Source of the DNA: an uncultured Granulosicoccaceae bacterium | Lineage (GTDB): Bacteria > Pseudomonadota > Gammaproteobacteria > Granulosicoccales > Granulosicoccaceae | DNA length: 64,000 nt | Direction: 5' to 3' | Assembly: GCA_938041955.1 (NCBI GenBank) | Contig: CALISD010000007.1 | Coordinates: 62,001 to 126,000 of the forward strand | Part shown: positions 43,751-52,882 of the stretch, in pieces | Layout of the letters: every line of letters starts with the position of its first letter | Numbering within the stretch: position 1 is the first letter of the stretch | Notes under the pieces: generated by a model | Database searches by the model: none | What the model was told of the DNA's origin: nothing | What the model saw: the letters and a program-made list of their open reading frames with translations, nothing else | Position numbers and translations under genes: made by a program

Positions 43751-45034
43751 CTACTTTGTGAATTCCGGATAGGCTTCCATGCCGCATTCACTGACGTCCG
43801 CACCCTCGTACTCTTCTTCCGCGGAGATCCTGATGCCCATGGTGAATTTTAGGATTAACCAAACCACCAGTGACGCGGCAAATACCCAGGCAAAGATGAC
43901 GGCTGCGCCCAATGCCTGAGCAGCGAAAGAGGCGCCCGGGTTGGTGATGGGTACAATCATTAAGCCAAAGAGACCGATTGTGCCGTGCACTGAGATAGCA
44001 CCGACAGGATCATCAATTCGCAGTTTTTCGAGGCCGACGATTGAGTACACCACCAATATGCCTGCGATTGCTCCGAACAGCGTAGCCATTGCCGGTGACG
44101 GGGTTGATGGTTCTGCAGTAATGGCGACAAGTCCTGCAAGTGCACCGTTTAGCGTCACGGTTAAATCCGCTTTACCAAACATCCAGCGTGCGAATAACAG
44201 TGCTGAAATCGCGCCACCTGCGGCTGCGGCGTTGGTGTTTAAAAATACTGCAGCGACTGCATTGGCGCTGCCAATATCACCGAGTTTTAAAACAGAACCG
44301 CCGTTAAAGCCAAACCACCCCATCCACAGAATGAACGTACCGAGTGTTGCCAGTGGCAGGTTGGCACCAGGGATTGCATAGATTTGCCCGTTCTCGCCGA
44401 ATTTTCCTTTACGTGCGCCTAGTAGAATTACGCCGGCAAGCGCTGCTGCCGCACCTGCCATGTGCACGATTCCGGATCCTGCAAAATCAGAGAAACCGGT
44501 ATCGCCTACTTTTAATTCAAATAAACCAAAAACTGACTGTCCGCCCCATGTCCAGCTGCCTTCCATGGGATAGATAAAGCCTGTCATCACTACGGTGAAC
44601 AGCAGGAAAGCCCACAACTTCATGCGCTCAGCTACCGCACCCGAGACTATGGACATAGCAGTGGCTACGAATACCACCTGAAAGAAGAAGTCTGACGCCT
44701 TGGAGTAGACCGCGTCTCCGTCGAACCCTGAAGATGCAGAATCTGCCAGTGCACTTGCGACGAAATCGGCTGAATCCATGGCGGTGTCCGCTGCGATGGA
44801 TTCAAGCAGATAGCCACCACCGTACATCAGTTCATAGCCTATTAACATGTACATCACGCTGGCGATTGCGTAAAGCGCTACGTTCTTAGTCAGTATTTCT
44901 GTTGTGCTTTTAGTACGCACCAGACCTGCTTCAAGCATCGCGAATCCGGCTGCCATCCACATCACCAGTGCTCCACACACTAAGAAGTAGAAGGTGTCCA
45001 TGGCGTACTGCAGGTGGAATATTTGTTCTTCCAA
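43751..45034 (-). CDS. amtB: Ammonium transporter AmtB
   Basis: An integral membrane channel of about 11 helices that conducts ammonium. Diagnostic stretches are FMLEAGLVR-like MLEAGLVRTKST near residue 33, GSGIVHMAGAAAALAG near 185 (with the pore His), and SVHGTIGLFGLM near 345 (second pore His). The start is TTG at 45034: GGAG lies eight bases before it, and the encoded MEEQIFHLQYAMDTFYF matches the usual opening. No cleaved signal peptide is apparent. It is 25 bases after glnK; the P-II product blocks AmtB when nitrogen is plentiful. Confidence 0.95.
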   Translation of the reverse strand: MEEQIFHLQYAMDTFYFLVCGALVMWMAAGFAMLEAGLVRTKSTTEILTKNVALYAIASVMYMLIGYELMYGGGYLLESIAADTAMDSADFVASALADSASSGFDGDAVYSKASDFFFQVVFVATAMSIVSGAVAERMKLWAFLLFTVVMTGFIYPMEGSWTWGGQSVFGLFELKVGDTGFSDFAGSGIVHMAGAAAALAGVILLGARKGKFGENGQIYAIPGANLPLATLGTFILWMGWFGFNGGSVLKLGDIGSANAVAAVFLNTNAAAAGGAISALLFARWMFGKADLTVTLNGALAGLVAITAEPSTPSPAMATLFGAIAGILVVYSIVGLEKLRIDDPVGAISVHGTIGLFGLMIVPITNPGASFAAQALGAAVIFAWVFAASLVVWLILKFTMGIRISAEEEYEGADVSECGMEAYPEFTK

Positions 45035-45059
45035 TGTCTTGCTCCGCTTAAGTTTTTAG

Positions 45060-45422
<363 letters not shown>

Positions 45423-45508
45423 TCAAATGTCATGTCAGCGGACTAATAAGCCGACTAAACGAGGTGAGAAGAATAAACACTGCCCTCGGCTGTGTATTCT
45501 GCTAATTT

Positions 45509-45525
45509 TGCACTGCAGCGATGCA
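45509..45525. promoter_or_regulatory. Candidate NtrC binding site upstream of glnK-amtB
   Basis: TGCACT-N5-GATGCA resembles the NtrC consensus TGCACC-N5-GGTGCA at 10 of 12 positions, about 110 bases upstream of the glnK start, a usual enhancer distance. I could not find a convincing sigma-54 promoter (GG-N10-GC) below it, so this stays tentative. Confidence 0.35.
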
Positions 45526-45602
45526 CGCAGCGCATCATCTGAATTTGTGAGTCAGTTGATTAGTTGTCTATCTATTTCCGGCTCTCTACAAGGTTTAAGT
45601 TC

Positions 45603-46589
45603 ATGAAGCATCTCCTACCGCTTCATTACATTGATACGGTAGCTCGCAGTGGTTCCATACGGCGTGCTGCAGATACACTTGCGATAACCTCCACGGCGCT
45701 GAATCGGCGCATCCTTGCCATGGAGGAAGAGCTTGGCGTGCCGATCTTTGAGCGATTGCCACGTGGTGTTCGGCTCAGCACGGCGGGTGAGCTGATGATT
45801 CAGCATATCCGTACTCAGATTGCAGATATGGAGCGCGTTAAATCGCAGATTGCAGACTTGAGTGGTGCGCGCCGAGGGCATGTGTCTGTGGTGTGCGGTC
45901 AGGCACTGTTGCCGCACTTTATCGCAGAGCAGATTGCCGACTATCGAAAGCTCCATCCAGCAGTCACCTTTACTGTGAAGGTGTGTGATCGAACTGCTGC
46001 TATAGAGCAACTTACTTCGTTTGAGGCCGATCTTGCGGTGGTATTTGAGCCGCTTAGAACAGCAGATTTTCAACCCATGGGAAGAGTTGAGCAATCGCTT
46101 AAGGCTATTATGTCTGCATCACATCCGTTGGCTGAAAAACAGCAACTCGGTTGGAGTGATTTGCTGTCAACACCGGTGGTGTTGCCAACGCCTTGTAACG
46201 GTATGCGCTATCTGCTTGATGAAGCGATGCTTCGCAAAGGAAATGAACTTGAAAAGGTGATTGAATCAGATAACTTCGATTTTATTCGAAACTATCTCAA
46301 GCATGAGCACTGTGTTTCATTCCAGTTGCCAATTGGATTGCCGGCGGAATCTGAAGCTTCCGAATTTATCTTTAGAGATATTGATGAAAAGGCCGTTCCG
46401 ACAGGTAACCTGTATGTTGGCCAATTAAAGGGTAGGGTGTTGCCGGTAGCCGCGGCTCTATTTGCCAATGCTATTGTTAAAGCGCTGGAGTTCCAGTATG
46501 CGACCACTGGTGAGAAAATAACGTCTTCTGAGCCAGCCGATGTTAAGACGGCAAAGAAAAATACGACAGCCGTTAGAAACGGTGATTGA
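45603..46589 (+). CDS. LysR-family transcriptional regulator
   Basis: The 328-residue protein has an N-terminal winged helix-turn-helix (HYIDTVARSGSIRRAADTL, then STALNRRILAMEEELGVPIFER) and a C-terminal substrate-binding domain starting near residue 92 (GHVSVVCGQALLPHFI). I chose ATG 45603, which puts the helix-turn-helix at the normal distance from the start. A TTG 39 bases upstream is less likely. The gene ends 85 bases before the PhyH-like gene on the same strand; a regulatory link with that gene is possible but not shown. Confidence 0.88.
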   Translation: MKHLLPLHYIDTVARSGSIRRAADTLAITSTALNRRILAMEEELGVPIFERLPRGVRLSTAGELMIQHIRTQIADMERVKSQIADLSGARRGHVSVVCGQALLPHFIAEQIADYRKLHPAVTFTVKVCDRTAAIEQLTSFEADLAVVFEPLRTADFQPMGRVEQSLKAIMSASHPLAEKQQLGWSDLLSTPVVLPTPCNGMRYLLDEAMLRKGNELEKVIESDNFDFIRNYLKHEHCVSFQLPIGLPAESEASEFIFRDIDEKAVPTGNLYVGQLKGRVLPVAAALFANAIVKALEFQYATTGEKITSSEPADVKTAKKNTTAVRNGD

Positions 46590-46674
46590 AGCATGTTTAA
46601 GTCAGATGTACTGATCAAATATGCTGGTTGCCACAGAATACTTTCTCCTAACGATTTAAGAGGGACTAGCGCCG

Positions 46675-47457
46675 ATGTCAAATCCTATGAGTGCGCAACA
46701 ACTACAACAGTTTAATGACGATGGTTACTTCATCGCCCGACAACTGGCCAGTGACAGTGTCATCGCTCACATGAACCAAGTGACAGATGATTCGGTTAGC
46801 CCGGCACTGGCACCGGTCGAGTATGAGGCAGATGTGCATTACCCCGGCGCCCCTGAAAGCAAAACCGCACCTGGTGGTCAGACTCCTCGACGCTTGTTGA
46901 ATGCCTACACCCGTGCAACGGTATACAGGGAGTGGGCTAACAGTGATGAAGTGGTCTCGCACCTGCGGCAGATGCTCGGTTGCGAGAGCGTGATGGTATC
47001 GCAGAATCACCATAATTGTGTGATGACCAAGCACCCGGGCTTTAGCAGTGTGACCTCATGGCATCAGGATATTCGCTATTGGTCGTTTGATCATCCTGAA
47101 CTGATCAGTGTGTGGTTGGCACTTGGGCCGGAGCGGCCGGACAATGGAGGATTAATGTTGATACCCGGCTCTCACAAGCTTGACCTTGGTCGCGGGCGAC
47201 TTGATGCGGCTCTTTTTCTTCGCACCGATATAGCTGAAAATGAAGAGCTGATTAAAGCGGCAATTCCAGCTGAACTCGAAGCTGGTGATACCCTGTTTTT
47301 TCACTGCAGAACATTACATGCTGCGGGGCAGAATCAGGCGGGTAACGTTAAGAAATCACTCGTTTATACATATCACTGTGAAAGCAATCGCTCTATACCG
47401 GAAACGCGTTCTGCGGTTCACACTGATATTATTGTTGGAACGCGGGCGTTAACATGA
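46675..47457 (+). CDS. Phytanoyl-CoA dioxygenase (PhyH) family protein
   Basis: Fe(II)/2-oxoglutarate oxygenase of 260 residues. The facial triad is seen as WHQDIRYW (His and Asp) near residue 125 and HCRTLHAAGQN (His) near residue 210; Arg or Lys for 2-oxoglutarate follows. Bacterial members hydroxylate small molecules such as ectoine, amino acids or natural products. This one lacks obvious ectoine-hydroxylase features and its substrate is unknown. It overlaps a pentapeptide-repeat gene by four bases (ATGA), so the two are cotranslated. Confidence 0.85.
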   Translation: MSNPMSAQQLQQFNDDGYFIARQLASDSVIAHMNQVTDDSVSPALAPVEYEADVHYPGAPESKTAPGGQTPRRLLNAYTRATVYREWANSDEVVSHLRQMLGCESVMVSQNHHNCVMTKHPGFSSVTSWHQDIRYWSFDHPELISVWLALGPERPDNGGLMLIPGSHKLDLGRGRLDAALFLRTDIAENEELIKAAIPAELEAGDTLFFHCRTLHAAGQNQAGNVKKSLVYTYHCESNRSIPETRSAVHTDIIVGTRALT

Positions 47458-47729
47458 TCGAACTTAATAACGCAAACATCAAAGGTTCTCGGTTTATCGA
47501 TGTGAATTTGTCGGATACGAAGTTTGAAGACGTTAATTTAAAGCGCGTAAGCTTTAGCGACACCACATTGAAGGATAGTGTTTTTGATGATGTCGATCTT
47601 TCAAATGCTGCTATATCAAACGCAAAGCTTGATGGGATGACGATAGAAGGTGTGGCGGTACACGCTTTATTTGCTGCATACCATGCGCAAAACTCGAGTC
47701 GTGATGCGAGCGAAGACAAGCCCGCTTGA
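47454..47729 (+). CDS. Pentapeptide-repeat protein
   Basis: A 91-residue protein. Residues about 5-65 repeat A/L-x-x-x-x in five-residue steps (NANIK, GSRFI, DVNLS, DTKFE, DVNLK and so on), forming a short right-handed quadrilateral beta-helix of about three coils. The tail is disordered and charged. It overlaps the PhyH gene by four bases and converges on rpiA. Small repeat proteins of this kind often act as binding adaptors; a role with the oxygenase is inference from coupling. Confidence 0.8.
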   Translation: MIELNNANIKGSRFIDVNLSDTKFEDVNLKRVSFSDTTLKDSVFDDVDLSNAAISNAKLDGMTIEGVAVHALFAAYHAQNSSRDASEDKPA

Positions 47730-47766
47730 CGAGTTTTTTTACGGCCAGAGAAGGTCAGTGGATTGA

Positions 47767-48429
47767 TCAGATTGTGATTTGCTCTACGCTGCCATCTGAA
47801 TTGCCCAGCAGTAAGACATCGGCAGGCCGACGCGAAAACAAACCGCACGTAACCACACCGGCGAGTTGATTGATTTGTTGCTCAAGTTGCAACGGATCGG
47901 TAATTTTCATGTTGTGGATATCGAGTATGACATTGCCGTTGTCAGTTCTGAATTGATCTCTAAGTTCCGGATCGCCGCCAAGCTTCACAATTTCGCGTGC
48001 CACATAGCTGCGGGCCATTGGTATCACTTCAACCGGCAACGGGAAGCCGCCAAGTACATCTACCTTCTTGGAGGCGTCGGCAATACAGACAAATTTGATG
48101 CTCGCCGCTGCGACGATTTTCTCACGCGTGAGTGCACCGCCACCGCCCTTGATCAGTTGTAAGTCAGCATTGGCCTCATCAGCCCCATCGACATACAGCG
48201 ACAATGTACCGCTTGAATTCAGATCGTATATTTCAATGCCCACGGCACGTAAGCGCGCTTCTGTGGCTTCGGAGCTTGGGACTGCGCCGCGAGGCATGGT
48301 GTGCCAGTTGGCCAGTGCGTCGATGAAGTGATTGGCCGTGCTACCGGTACCGATACCGATGATGCTGTCATCCTGTACCCATTCGAGGGCAGCGACTGCA
48401 GCTGCCTGTTTCATTTTATCAGCGGTCAT
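47767..48429 (-). CDS. rpiA: Ribose-5-phosphate isomerase A
   Basis: Interconverts ribose 5-phosphate and ribulose 5-phosphate in the pentose phosphate pathway. Motifs are [12 protein letters not shown] near residue 26 (phosphate loop), YVDGADEA with the catalytic Asp pair, [12 protein letters not shown] with the catalytic Lys/Glu region, and EVIPMA. Length 220 matches E. coli RpiA (219). It is divergent from ilvA with about 105 bases between them, an arrangement also seen in many gammaproteobacteria. Confidence 0.96.
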   Translation of the reverse strand: MTADKMKQAAAVAALEWVQDDSIIGIGTGSTANHFIDALANWHTMPRGAVPSSEATEARLRAVGIEIYDLNSSGTLSLYVDGADEANADLQLIKGGGGALTREKIVAAASIKFVCIADASKKVDVLGGFPLPVEVIPMARSYVAREIVKLGGDPELRDQFRTDNGNVILDIHNMKITDPLQLEQQINQLAGVVTCGLFSRRPADVLLLGNSDGSVEQITI

Positions 48430-48534
48430 CTTTGGTGGTTGTCCTGCGAGCGTTCGGTGTGAATGTTGGGTCTAAGCATATTCTGCTGCGGTACTTCCAC
48501 CACAGGCAGGCATTCGTTAGAGTGAGGCCATATT

Positions 48535-50061
48535 ATGCGAGGTTCCATGGATCACTACATAAAAAAGATACTCACCGCCAGAGTCTACGATGTTTCAAAG
48601 GAAACACCGCTTGAAATTGCCCCCGGCTTGAGCATAAAAACCGGTAACCATGTGTATTTGAAGCGTGAAGACCTGCAACCGGTTTTCTCGTTCAAATGCC
48701 GTGGTGCGTACAATCGCATCTTTAAACTGCAGCAACAACATCCGGATACGGTCGGTGTCGTTTGCGCATCTGCCGGTAACCACGCGCAGGGTGTGGCGCT
48801 GTCGGCCAGTCGGCTCGGAATCAAATCAGTCATTGTGATGCCTAAGACTACTCCGGCAATTAAGGTTAATGCGGTGCGACGATTGGGGGGCGAGGCAGTG
48901 CTGCATGGTGACAACTACGACGAAGCCTTTACCCACGCCTGCGAGCTGGAAAAGAGCACAGGCTATACTTTTATTCATCCATTTAATGACACTGACACGA
49001 TAGCCGGTCAGGGCACCGTCGGAGTGGAGTTATGCCGCCAGCACTCAGGTCAGCTAGATGCGGTGTTTGTGCCGATCGGAGGGGGTGGCCTGGCGTCCGG
49101 TGTGTCCTTGCTGATGAAGTATTTAAGGCCGGAGGTGAAGATCATCGGTGTGGAGCCGGTCGATGCTGCCAGTATGAAGGCCTCGATTGCGGCGGGTCAC
49201 CCGGTAGTGCTTGATCAAGTCGGGATCTTTGCCGATGGTGTGGCAGTGAAAAGCCCCGGAGATGAAACGTATAAAATTTGTAGTGAACTGCTTGACGACA
49301 TCATCACTATCAGTGTGGATGAAATGTGTGCTGCCATTCGGGATGTTTTTGATGACACGCGCACCATCATGGAGCCCGCAGGTGCATTGAGTGTGGCGGG
49401 CTTAAAAAAATATGTCGCGGTAAACGATGCGACTGATCAACACCTTATTGCTGTGACGACCGGTGCGAATGTTAACTTCGACCGACTCAGGCATATAGCT
49501 GAACGTGCTGAAATAGGGGAGCAAAGAGAGGCTTTACTAGCTGTCAATATTCCCGAGCAGCCGGGTAGCTTCCGTCATTTTTGCGAGATGCTGGGTAAGC
49601 GGGCGGTCACTGAATTCAACTACCGGTACTCCGATAGCAGAAGTGCAAATGTGTTTGTTGGTGTGCAGTTGGCTGACGGTCAGGTTGAGCGGCAGCAAAT
49701 CATCTCGGACCTTGAGAATTCCGAATTTACCGTTGAGGATCTGACGGATAATGAAATGGCTAAACTTCATGTCAGGCATATGGTCGGCGGGAGTTCGCAG
49801 TCAATTGAAAATGAGATGCTCTACCGTTTTGAATTTCCGGAGCGTCCGGGCGCATTGGCAACGTTTTTAAATAACATGGGCGAGGGGTGGAACATCACAC
49901 TGTTCCACTATCGCAATCATGGTGCTGCGTATGCGCGTGTATTGGTGGGGATTCAACTGCCGGCAGATAGTGGTGATAAGTTTCAACACTTTCTGGACGA
50001 GCTTGGCTATCGTTACTGGTGTGAGGATGGCAACGTCGCCTATAAGATGTTTCTGGGGTAG
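48535..50061 (+). CDS. ilvA: Biosynthetic threonine ammonia-lyase
   Basis: PLP enzyme that deaminates threonine to 2-oxobutanoate, the first step to isoleucine. The PLP Lys is in FSFKCRGAYN near residue 62; ASAGNHAQGVALSA and PIGGGGLASGVS bind substrate and cofactor phosphate. Two ACT-like regulatory domains follow (from about residue 330, ALLAVNIPEQPGSFRHF, and from about 425, RFEFPERPGALATFL), so isoleucine inhibition is expected. ATG 48535 has AGTGAGG about seven bases before it; a second ATG at 48547 is possible and matches the common opening (DHYIKKILTARVYDV). Confidence 0.96.
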   Translation: MRGSMDHYIKKILTARVYDVSKETPLEIAPGLSIKTGNHVYLKREDLQPVFSFKCRGAYNRIFKLQQQHPDTVGVVCASAGNHAQGVALSASRLGIKSVIVMPKTTPAIKVNAVRRLGGEAVLHGDNYDEAFTHACELEKSTGYTFIHPFNDTDTIAGQGTVGVELCRQHSGQLDAVFVPIGGGGLASGVSLLMKYLRPEVKIIGVEPVDAASMKASIAAGHPVVLDQVGIFADGVAVKSPGDETYKICSELLDDIITISVDEMCAAIRDVFDDTRTIMEPAGALSVAGLKKYVAVNDATDQHLIAVTTGANVNFDRLRHIAERAEIGEQREALLAVNIPEQPGSFRHFCEMLGKRAVTEFNYRYSDSRSANVFVGVQLADGQVERQQIISDLENSEFTVEDLTDNEMAKLHVRHMVGGSSQSIENEMLYRFEFPERPGALATFLNNMGEGWNITLFHYRNHGAAYARVLVGIQLPADSGDKFQHFLDELGYRYWCEDGNVAYKMFLG

Positions 50062-50172
50062 TGGTGGGTGTATTCATTTATTGAATACGAGCCTGTACGT
50101 AGGTACTGGTTTACAAACGAACCGACTTCATCTTGCGATGGATGTCGGTAGAAGGCAGTGTGTGGTTACCGA

Positions 50173-50772
50173 CTAGTGAAACGATGGCATTAGCGCATCA
50201 ATCATTTCAGCGGCCTTTTCTATTTTTTGTTCCCGAGACGTGTCATTGCCTACCGGCCCATCGACGAACAGATTGGCAAGTCCGTGCACCGCGGACCAGG
50301 CAAGTAGTTCCTGAGGGCTGAAACTTTCAGGATCTTTGTCGTCAATGGTGTCTGCAAATCCGCCGGTCAGTTGTTTACTGAGATTATTCGCAGCTTGTTT
50401 GTAGTGATCATCGTTTGCGTAAATGGCCTCTTCCCGCCACATGGCTCGGAAGAAGGCCGGCTTGTCGATGGCAAATGCAATATAGGCGATGCCAACCGTT
50501 TTAAAAGCGTTCTTGTCATCTCTTTTGGCTATCACTTTTGCCGTGGACATAGCATCTGTCAGCTGTATTAACGCTCTTGTTGCAAACGCTGTAAACAGGG
50601 CACGCTTATCAACATAGTGCCTGAAGGCAGAGGAGGGAGACACGCCCACGAGTTTGGCGCAGGCTCTGAGCGTCACCGCTTCAAGGCCGAATTGGGTGGC
50701 TATCTCATCTACCGCGTCAAGCAGCGATTCAGCCAGATTTCCATGGTGATAATGATTCTTTTTCTTTTTCAT
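50173..50772 (-). CDS. TetR-family transcriptional regulator
   Basis: Dimeric repressor of 199 residues. The N-terminal helix-turn-helix reads VTLRACAKLVGVSPSSAFRHYVDKRALFTAF, of which LRACAKLVGVSPSSAFRHY is the core. The C-terminal ligand-binding domain resembles the WHG group (KPAFFRAMWREEA, then WSAVHGLANL). ATG 50772 is chosen; a GTG three bases earlier is equally possible. No effector gene is adjacent on the same strand, so the target is unknown. The DUF2852-like gene diverges from it. Confidence 0.88.
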   Translation of the reverse strand: MKKKKNHYHHGNLAESLLDAVDEIATQFGLEAVTLRACAKLVGVSPSSAFRHYVDKRALFTAFATRALIQLTDAMSTAKVIAKRDDKNAFKTVGIAYIAFAIDKPAFFRAMWREEAIYANDDHYKQAANNLSKQLTGGFADTIDDKDPESFSPQELLAWSAVHGLANLFVDGPVGNDTSREQKIEKAAEMIDALMPSFH

Positions 50773-50936
50773 CACCTGGAATTATGACTGCAAACGCTTC
50801 GCATGTGTACATTGTTCACTTTTTTTCTCAAAGCCCCTTGTAAATGGGAGCAGCGATATGTATATTAAATGTTAACAGCGTTCACATAGTGAATAAGTAG
50901 TTGTTGATGCAGTACTTTCATTCATATTAAGGAGGC

Positions 50937-51371
50937 ATGATGTCATTTTCAGACAACTCAACAATGGGACAGAGAGCAGGCCAGTGGGACTTCTCCGGTA
51001 AGTACACCACTGAAAAGCGAGGGCGATGGACCGGACTCAATATTGCCGCCATGGTGGTGGGATTCGTATTTTTCTGGCCGTTTGGTCTCGTTATTCTGTA
51101 CTGGATCCTGAAAGGTCGTGACGTGCGTGATTTGCCCGCAGCAATGCGTGAGAAATGGACTCAGGTACGAGGCGACGGCTTCAGCCGCTCGGACAATGTG
51201 GTGTTCAACAAGTATCAGCAAACGCAGTACGACCGCATACAGGAGATAAAAGACGAGATGGCTTCCAGGGCCAAGCGTTTTTCCGACTTTCGAGCCGACG
51301 CGAAACGCCGGGCAGACGAGGAAGAGTTCAACCTGTTTATGGCTAACTCACCCGGACGAGCGAGCGAGTAA
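50937..51371 (+). CDS. DUF2852-like small membrane protein
   Basis: A 144-residue protein. One or two hydrophobic helices lie at about residues 33-60 (NIAAMVVGFVFFWPFGLVILYWI), and the C-terminus is charged and helical, ending with RADEEEFNLFMANSPGR. The WPFGL turn and the E-F-x-x-F-M ending match DUF2852, common in Alphaproteobacteria and found in some Gammaproteobacteria; function unknown. GGAGG is very close to the ATG at 50937, so the next ATG at 50940 may be the true start. It is divergent from the TetR gene, which could control it. Confidence 0.7.
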   Translation: MMSFSDNSTMGQRAGQWDFSGKYTTEKRGRWTGLNIAAMVVGFVFFWPFGLVILYWILKGRDVRDLPAAMREKWTQVRGDGFSRSDNVVFNKYQQTQYDRIQEIKDEMASRAKRFSDFRADAKRRADEEEFNLFMANSPGRASE

Positions 51372-51663
51372 TCAGATTAGCTGAGCGATAGCAGGCTGTG
51401 CACACCCTATGGCGCACAGCGAATCCCTAATGTTTTATTTTTCGCCAGATCAAGGCGTCAGCAAGCAACGTGACCGGTGGGCACAAGGATGTGCCCCGTG
51501 GCGCAGCCCCTCGGTGGATGCTTTCAGAGAGTACGCGGGCAAGCATCCGCCTATGAGGCTGTACTTATATTTTATCTTTTGAAAACGGCATCGTGTGCCG
51601 GGACTGGCATCGACCCCTCCGTGGATGGAAGGCGAGCTCTGGGAGCGAAAAAAGAAATTAGGT
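51372..51663. other. Structured non-coding stretch downstream of 6S RNA
   Basis: Three clear inverted repeats follow one another: GCTGTGC/GCACAGC (near 51395-51420), GGGCACA-AGGA-TGTGCCC (51479-51496), and an 11-bp stem GGTGGATGCTT/AAGCATCCGCC (51511-51549) with one G-T pair. No ORF or ribosome site fits. They could be terminators, a second structured RNA or a processed 3' extension of 6S RNA. Function unknown. Confidence 0.45.
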
Positions 51664-51851
51664 GGATGACCTCCACATGTGCCGTCGTAGACCGTGGACC
51701 TTGAGCCATCGGCTCAGGTGGGAACAGTTAGGGCTGTATCAGGCTTCCCGCCGTGGCGGACATGCACAACAACAGCAATAACAAACTCCCGGGTATCGAA
51801 TTAGGCTCAAGGGAATAACGGGCCTGCAAACGAACACCGCAGAGGACATCC
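51664..51851 (-). ncRNA. ssrS: 6S RNA
   Basis: RNA of about 188 bases that mimics an open promoter and sequesters sigma-70 RNA polymerase. Read on the minus strand it shows the conserved order GTGTTCG, GCAGGCCCGT, CCTTGAGCC, GCATGTCCGCC, GGGAAGCCTG, CCACCTGAGCC, GGCTCAAGG, CTACGACGGCAC. The ends form a long closing stem (GGATGTCCTC with GAGGTCATCC-type pairing) and a large central bulge separates two arms. A T-rich run follows the 3' stem. Its place just downstream of zapA is the standard gammaproteobacterial position. Exact 5' and 3' ends are estimates. Confidence 0.9.
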
Positions 51852-51881
51852 AAACTTTACTCTGTAAACCCTAGTGCAATC

Positions 51882-51941
51882 AAACATATATTGCACTACT
51901 ACTATAGGTGCACTCAGGTGCACTTCGAACCAAGGGTGCAT
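51882..51941. repeat. GTGCA/TGCAC repeat cluster upstream of 6S RNA
   Basis: Five GTGCA or TGCAC units occur within about 60 bases, including two GGTGCACT copies ten bases apart, just upstream of the 6S promoter on the minus strand. Regular short repeats at this site could bind a regulator; none is known to me for this sequence. Confidence 0.45.
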
Positions 51942-52044
51942 CTTGACACTCAAAGCTGCATTACTGCAAGACCAGTAAAATACGTAAGCACCGGTTCGAC
52001 AATTAACTAAATCTAGTGACTAAATCACGACTAACAATAGCGAC

Positions 52045-52398
52045 TCACGATTGTATATTTGCAATCGCTTCCTGCGCTGGCTTGACATGCTTGTTGTCCA
52101 GTGCTTTATCAATTCTTGCTGACATATCTATAACGCTATTTGAAACAGCCGTAAGCATGTCAGTGTTATCGGCAGCGCCCTGTAGTTCATTGGCAAGATT
52201 GAGTGCCGTCAGTACTGCTGCTTTCTCTGAGGAGATATTAGCGCCGATATTTTTTGCTGCACGCATGCGGGTTTCAACATCTACGGCTGCTTGAATGAGG
52301 TGTTGCTTTTCGTTTGGCCCACACTGGATCTCGTATTTTTTCTCCATGATGTAAACATTCACAGATACTTTGCTGGGTGCAACTTTACTGGTAGTCAT
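52045..52398 (-). CDS. zapA: Cell division protein ZapA
   Basis: Cytoplasmic protein that cross-links FtsZ filaments at the division site. The 117-residue length, an N-terminal beta domain (VSVNVYIMEKKYEIQC, then QHLIQAAVDVETRM) and a long C-terminal coiled coil (AVLTALNLANEL onward) match ZapA. Its ATG shares one base with the upstream stop (TAATG), so it is translated with the small coiled-coil gene before it. 6S RNA lies downstream on the same strand, as in E. coli and Pseudomonas. Confidence 0.93.
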   Translation of the reverse strand: MTTSKVAPSKVSVNVYIMEKKYEIQCGPNEKQHLIQAAVDVETRMRAAKNIGANISSEKAAVLTALNLANELQGAADNTDMLTAVSNSVIDMSARIDKALDNKHVKPAQEAIANIQS

Positions 52399-52622
52399 TA
52401 TGCGGATTCCAACGATTTCAAGCGGGTTATGATAGCCTCTACCTTGGTCCGGGCTAAGTCGTTTTTCTCGACAAGCCGCGACTTTTCCGCGACCAGATTG
52501 CTTTGCTGAGCTCTTAAAGATGCGTTCTCAACTTTGAGCTGATCTGCCATATCAATCAGCTCTGAAAGCTTGTTTTCAAGCTCGGCTATCTGATCCTTGG
52601 TTATTTTGTTGTTGTTATCCAT
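52398..52622 (-). CDS. Small coiled-coil protein, TIGR02449/ZapB-like
   Basis: A 74-residue, almost entirely helical protein with heptad repeats (ELENKLSELIDMADQLKVENASL). It matches the small family that precedes zapA in many gammaproteobacteria and resembles ZapB in size and shape; a division role is likely but unproved here. I chose ATG 52622; the TTG at 52628 adds two residues. The stop overlaps the zapA start by one base. Confidence 0.82.
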   Translation of the reverse strand: MDNNNKITKDQIAELENKLSELIDMADQLKVENASLRAQQSNLVAEKSRLVEKNDLARTKVEAIITRLKSLESA

Positions 52623-52762
52623 GGGCAAAATAGTATTTTGAGTGAGGGCGGTGAGTCAGCGCTTGGTAGTGCGAGATCCTTCATGGTAAATCAGCGTCGA
52701 CTCAATAACATGAACAAAAGTTAATCTATCCATTTTACTGTATCGGTAAGTCCGCATTTTAT

Positions 52763-52882
52763 ATGAGAAAAAATCCCCGATTAGCCGTGGCTCTCCACGT
52801 TATTATGACGGCTATTACCAAAGCGACTCGCAAGCTGGTCATTTCTTCCAACCGTATATCTACCCTGAGGGTTATAACATGA
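52763..52882 (+). CDS. Possible 39-residue ORF upstream of ygfB
   Basis: An ATG at 52763 opens a short basic frame (MRKNPRLAVALHVIMTAITK...) whose stop overlaps the ygfB ATG by four bases (ATGA). The overlap suggests coupling, but the ribosome site is poor and the frame may be chance. Confidence 0.2.
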   Translation: MRKNPRLAVALHVIMTAITKATRKLVISSNRISTLRVIT

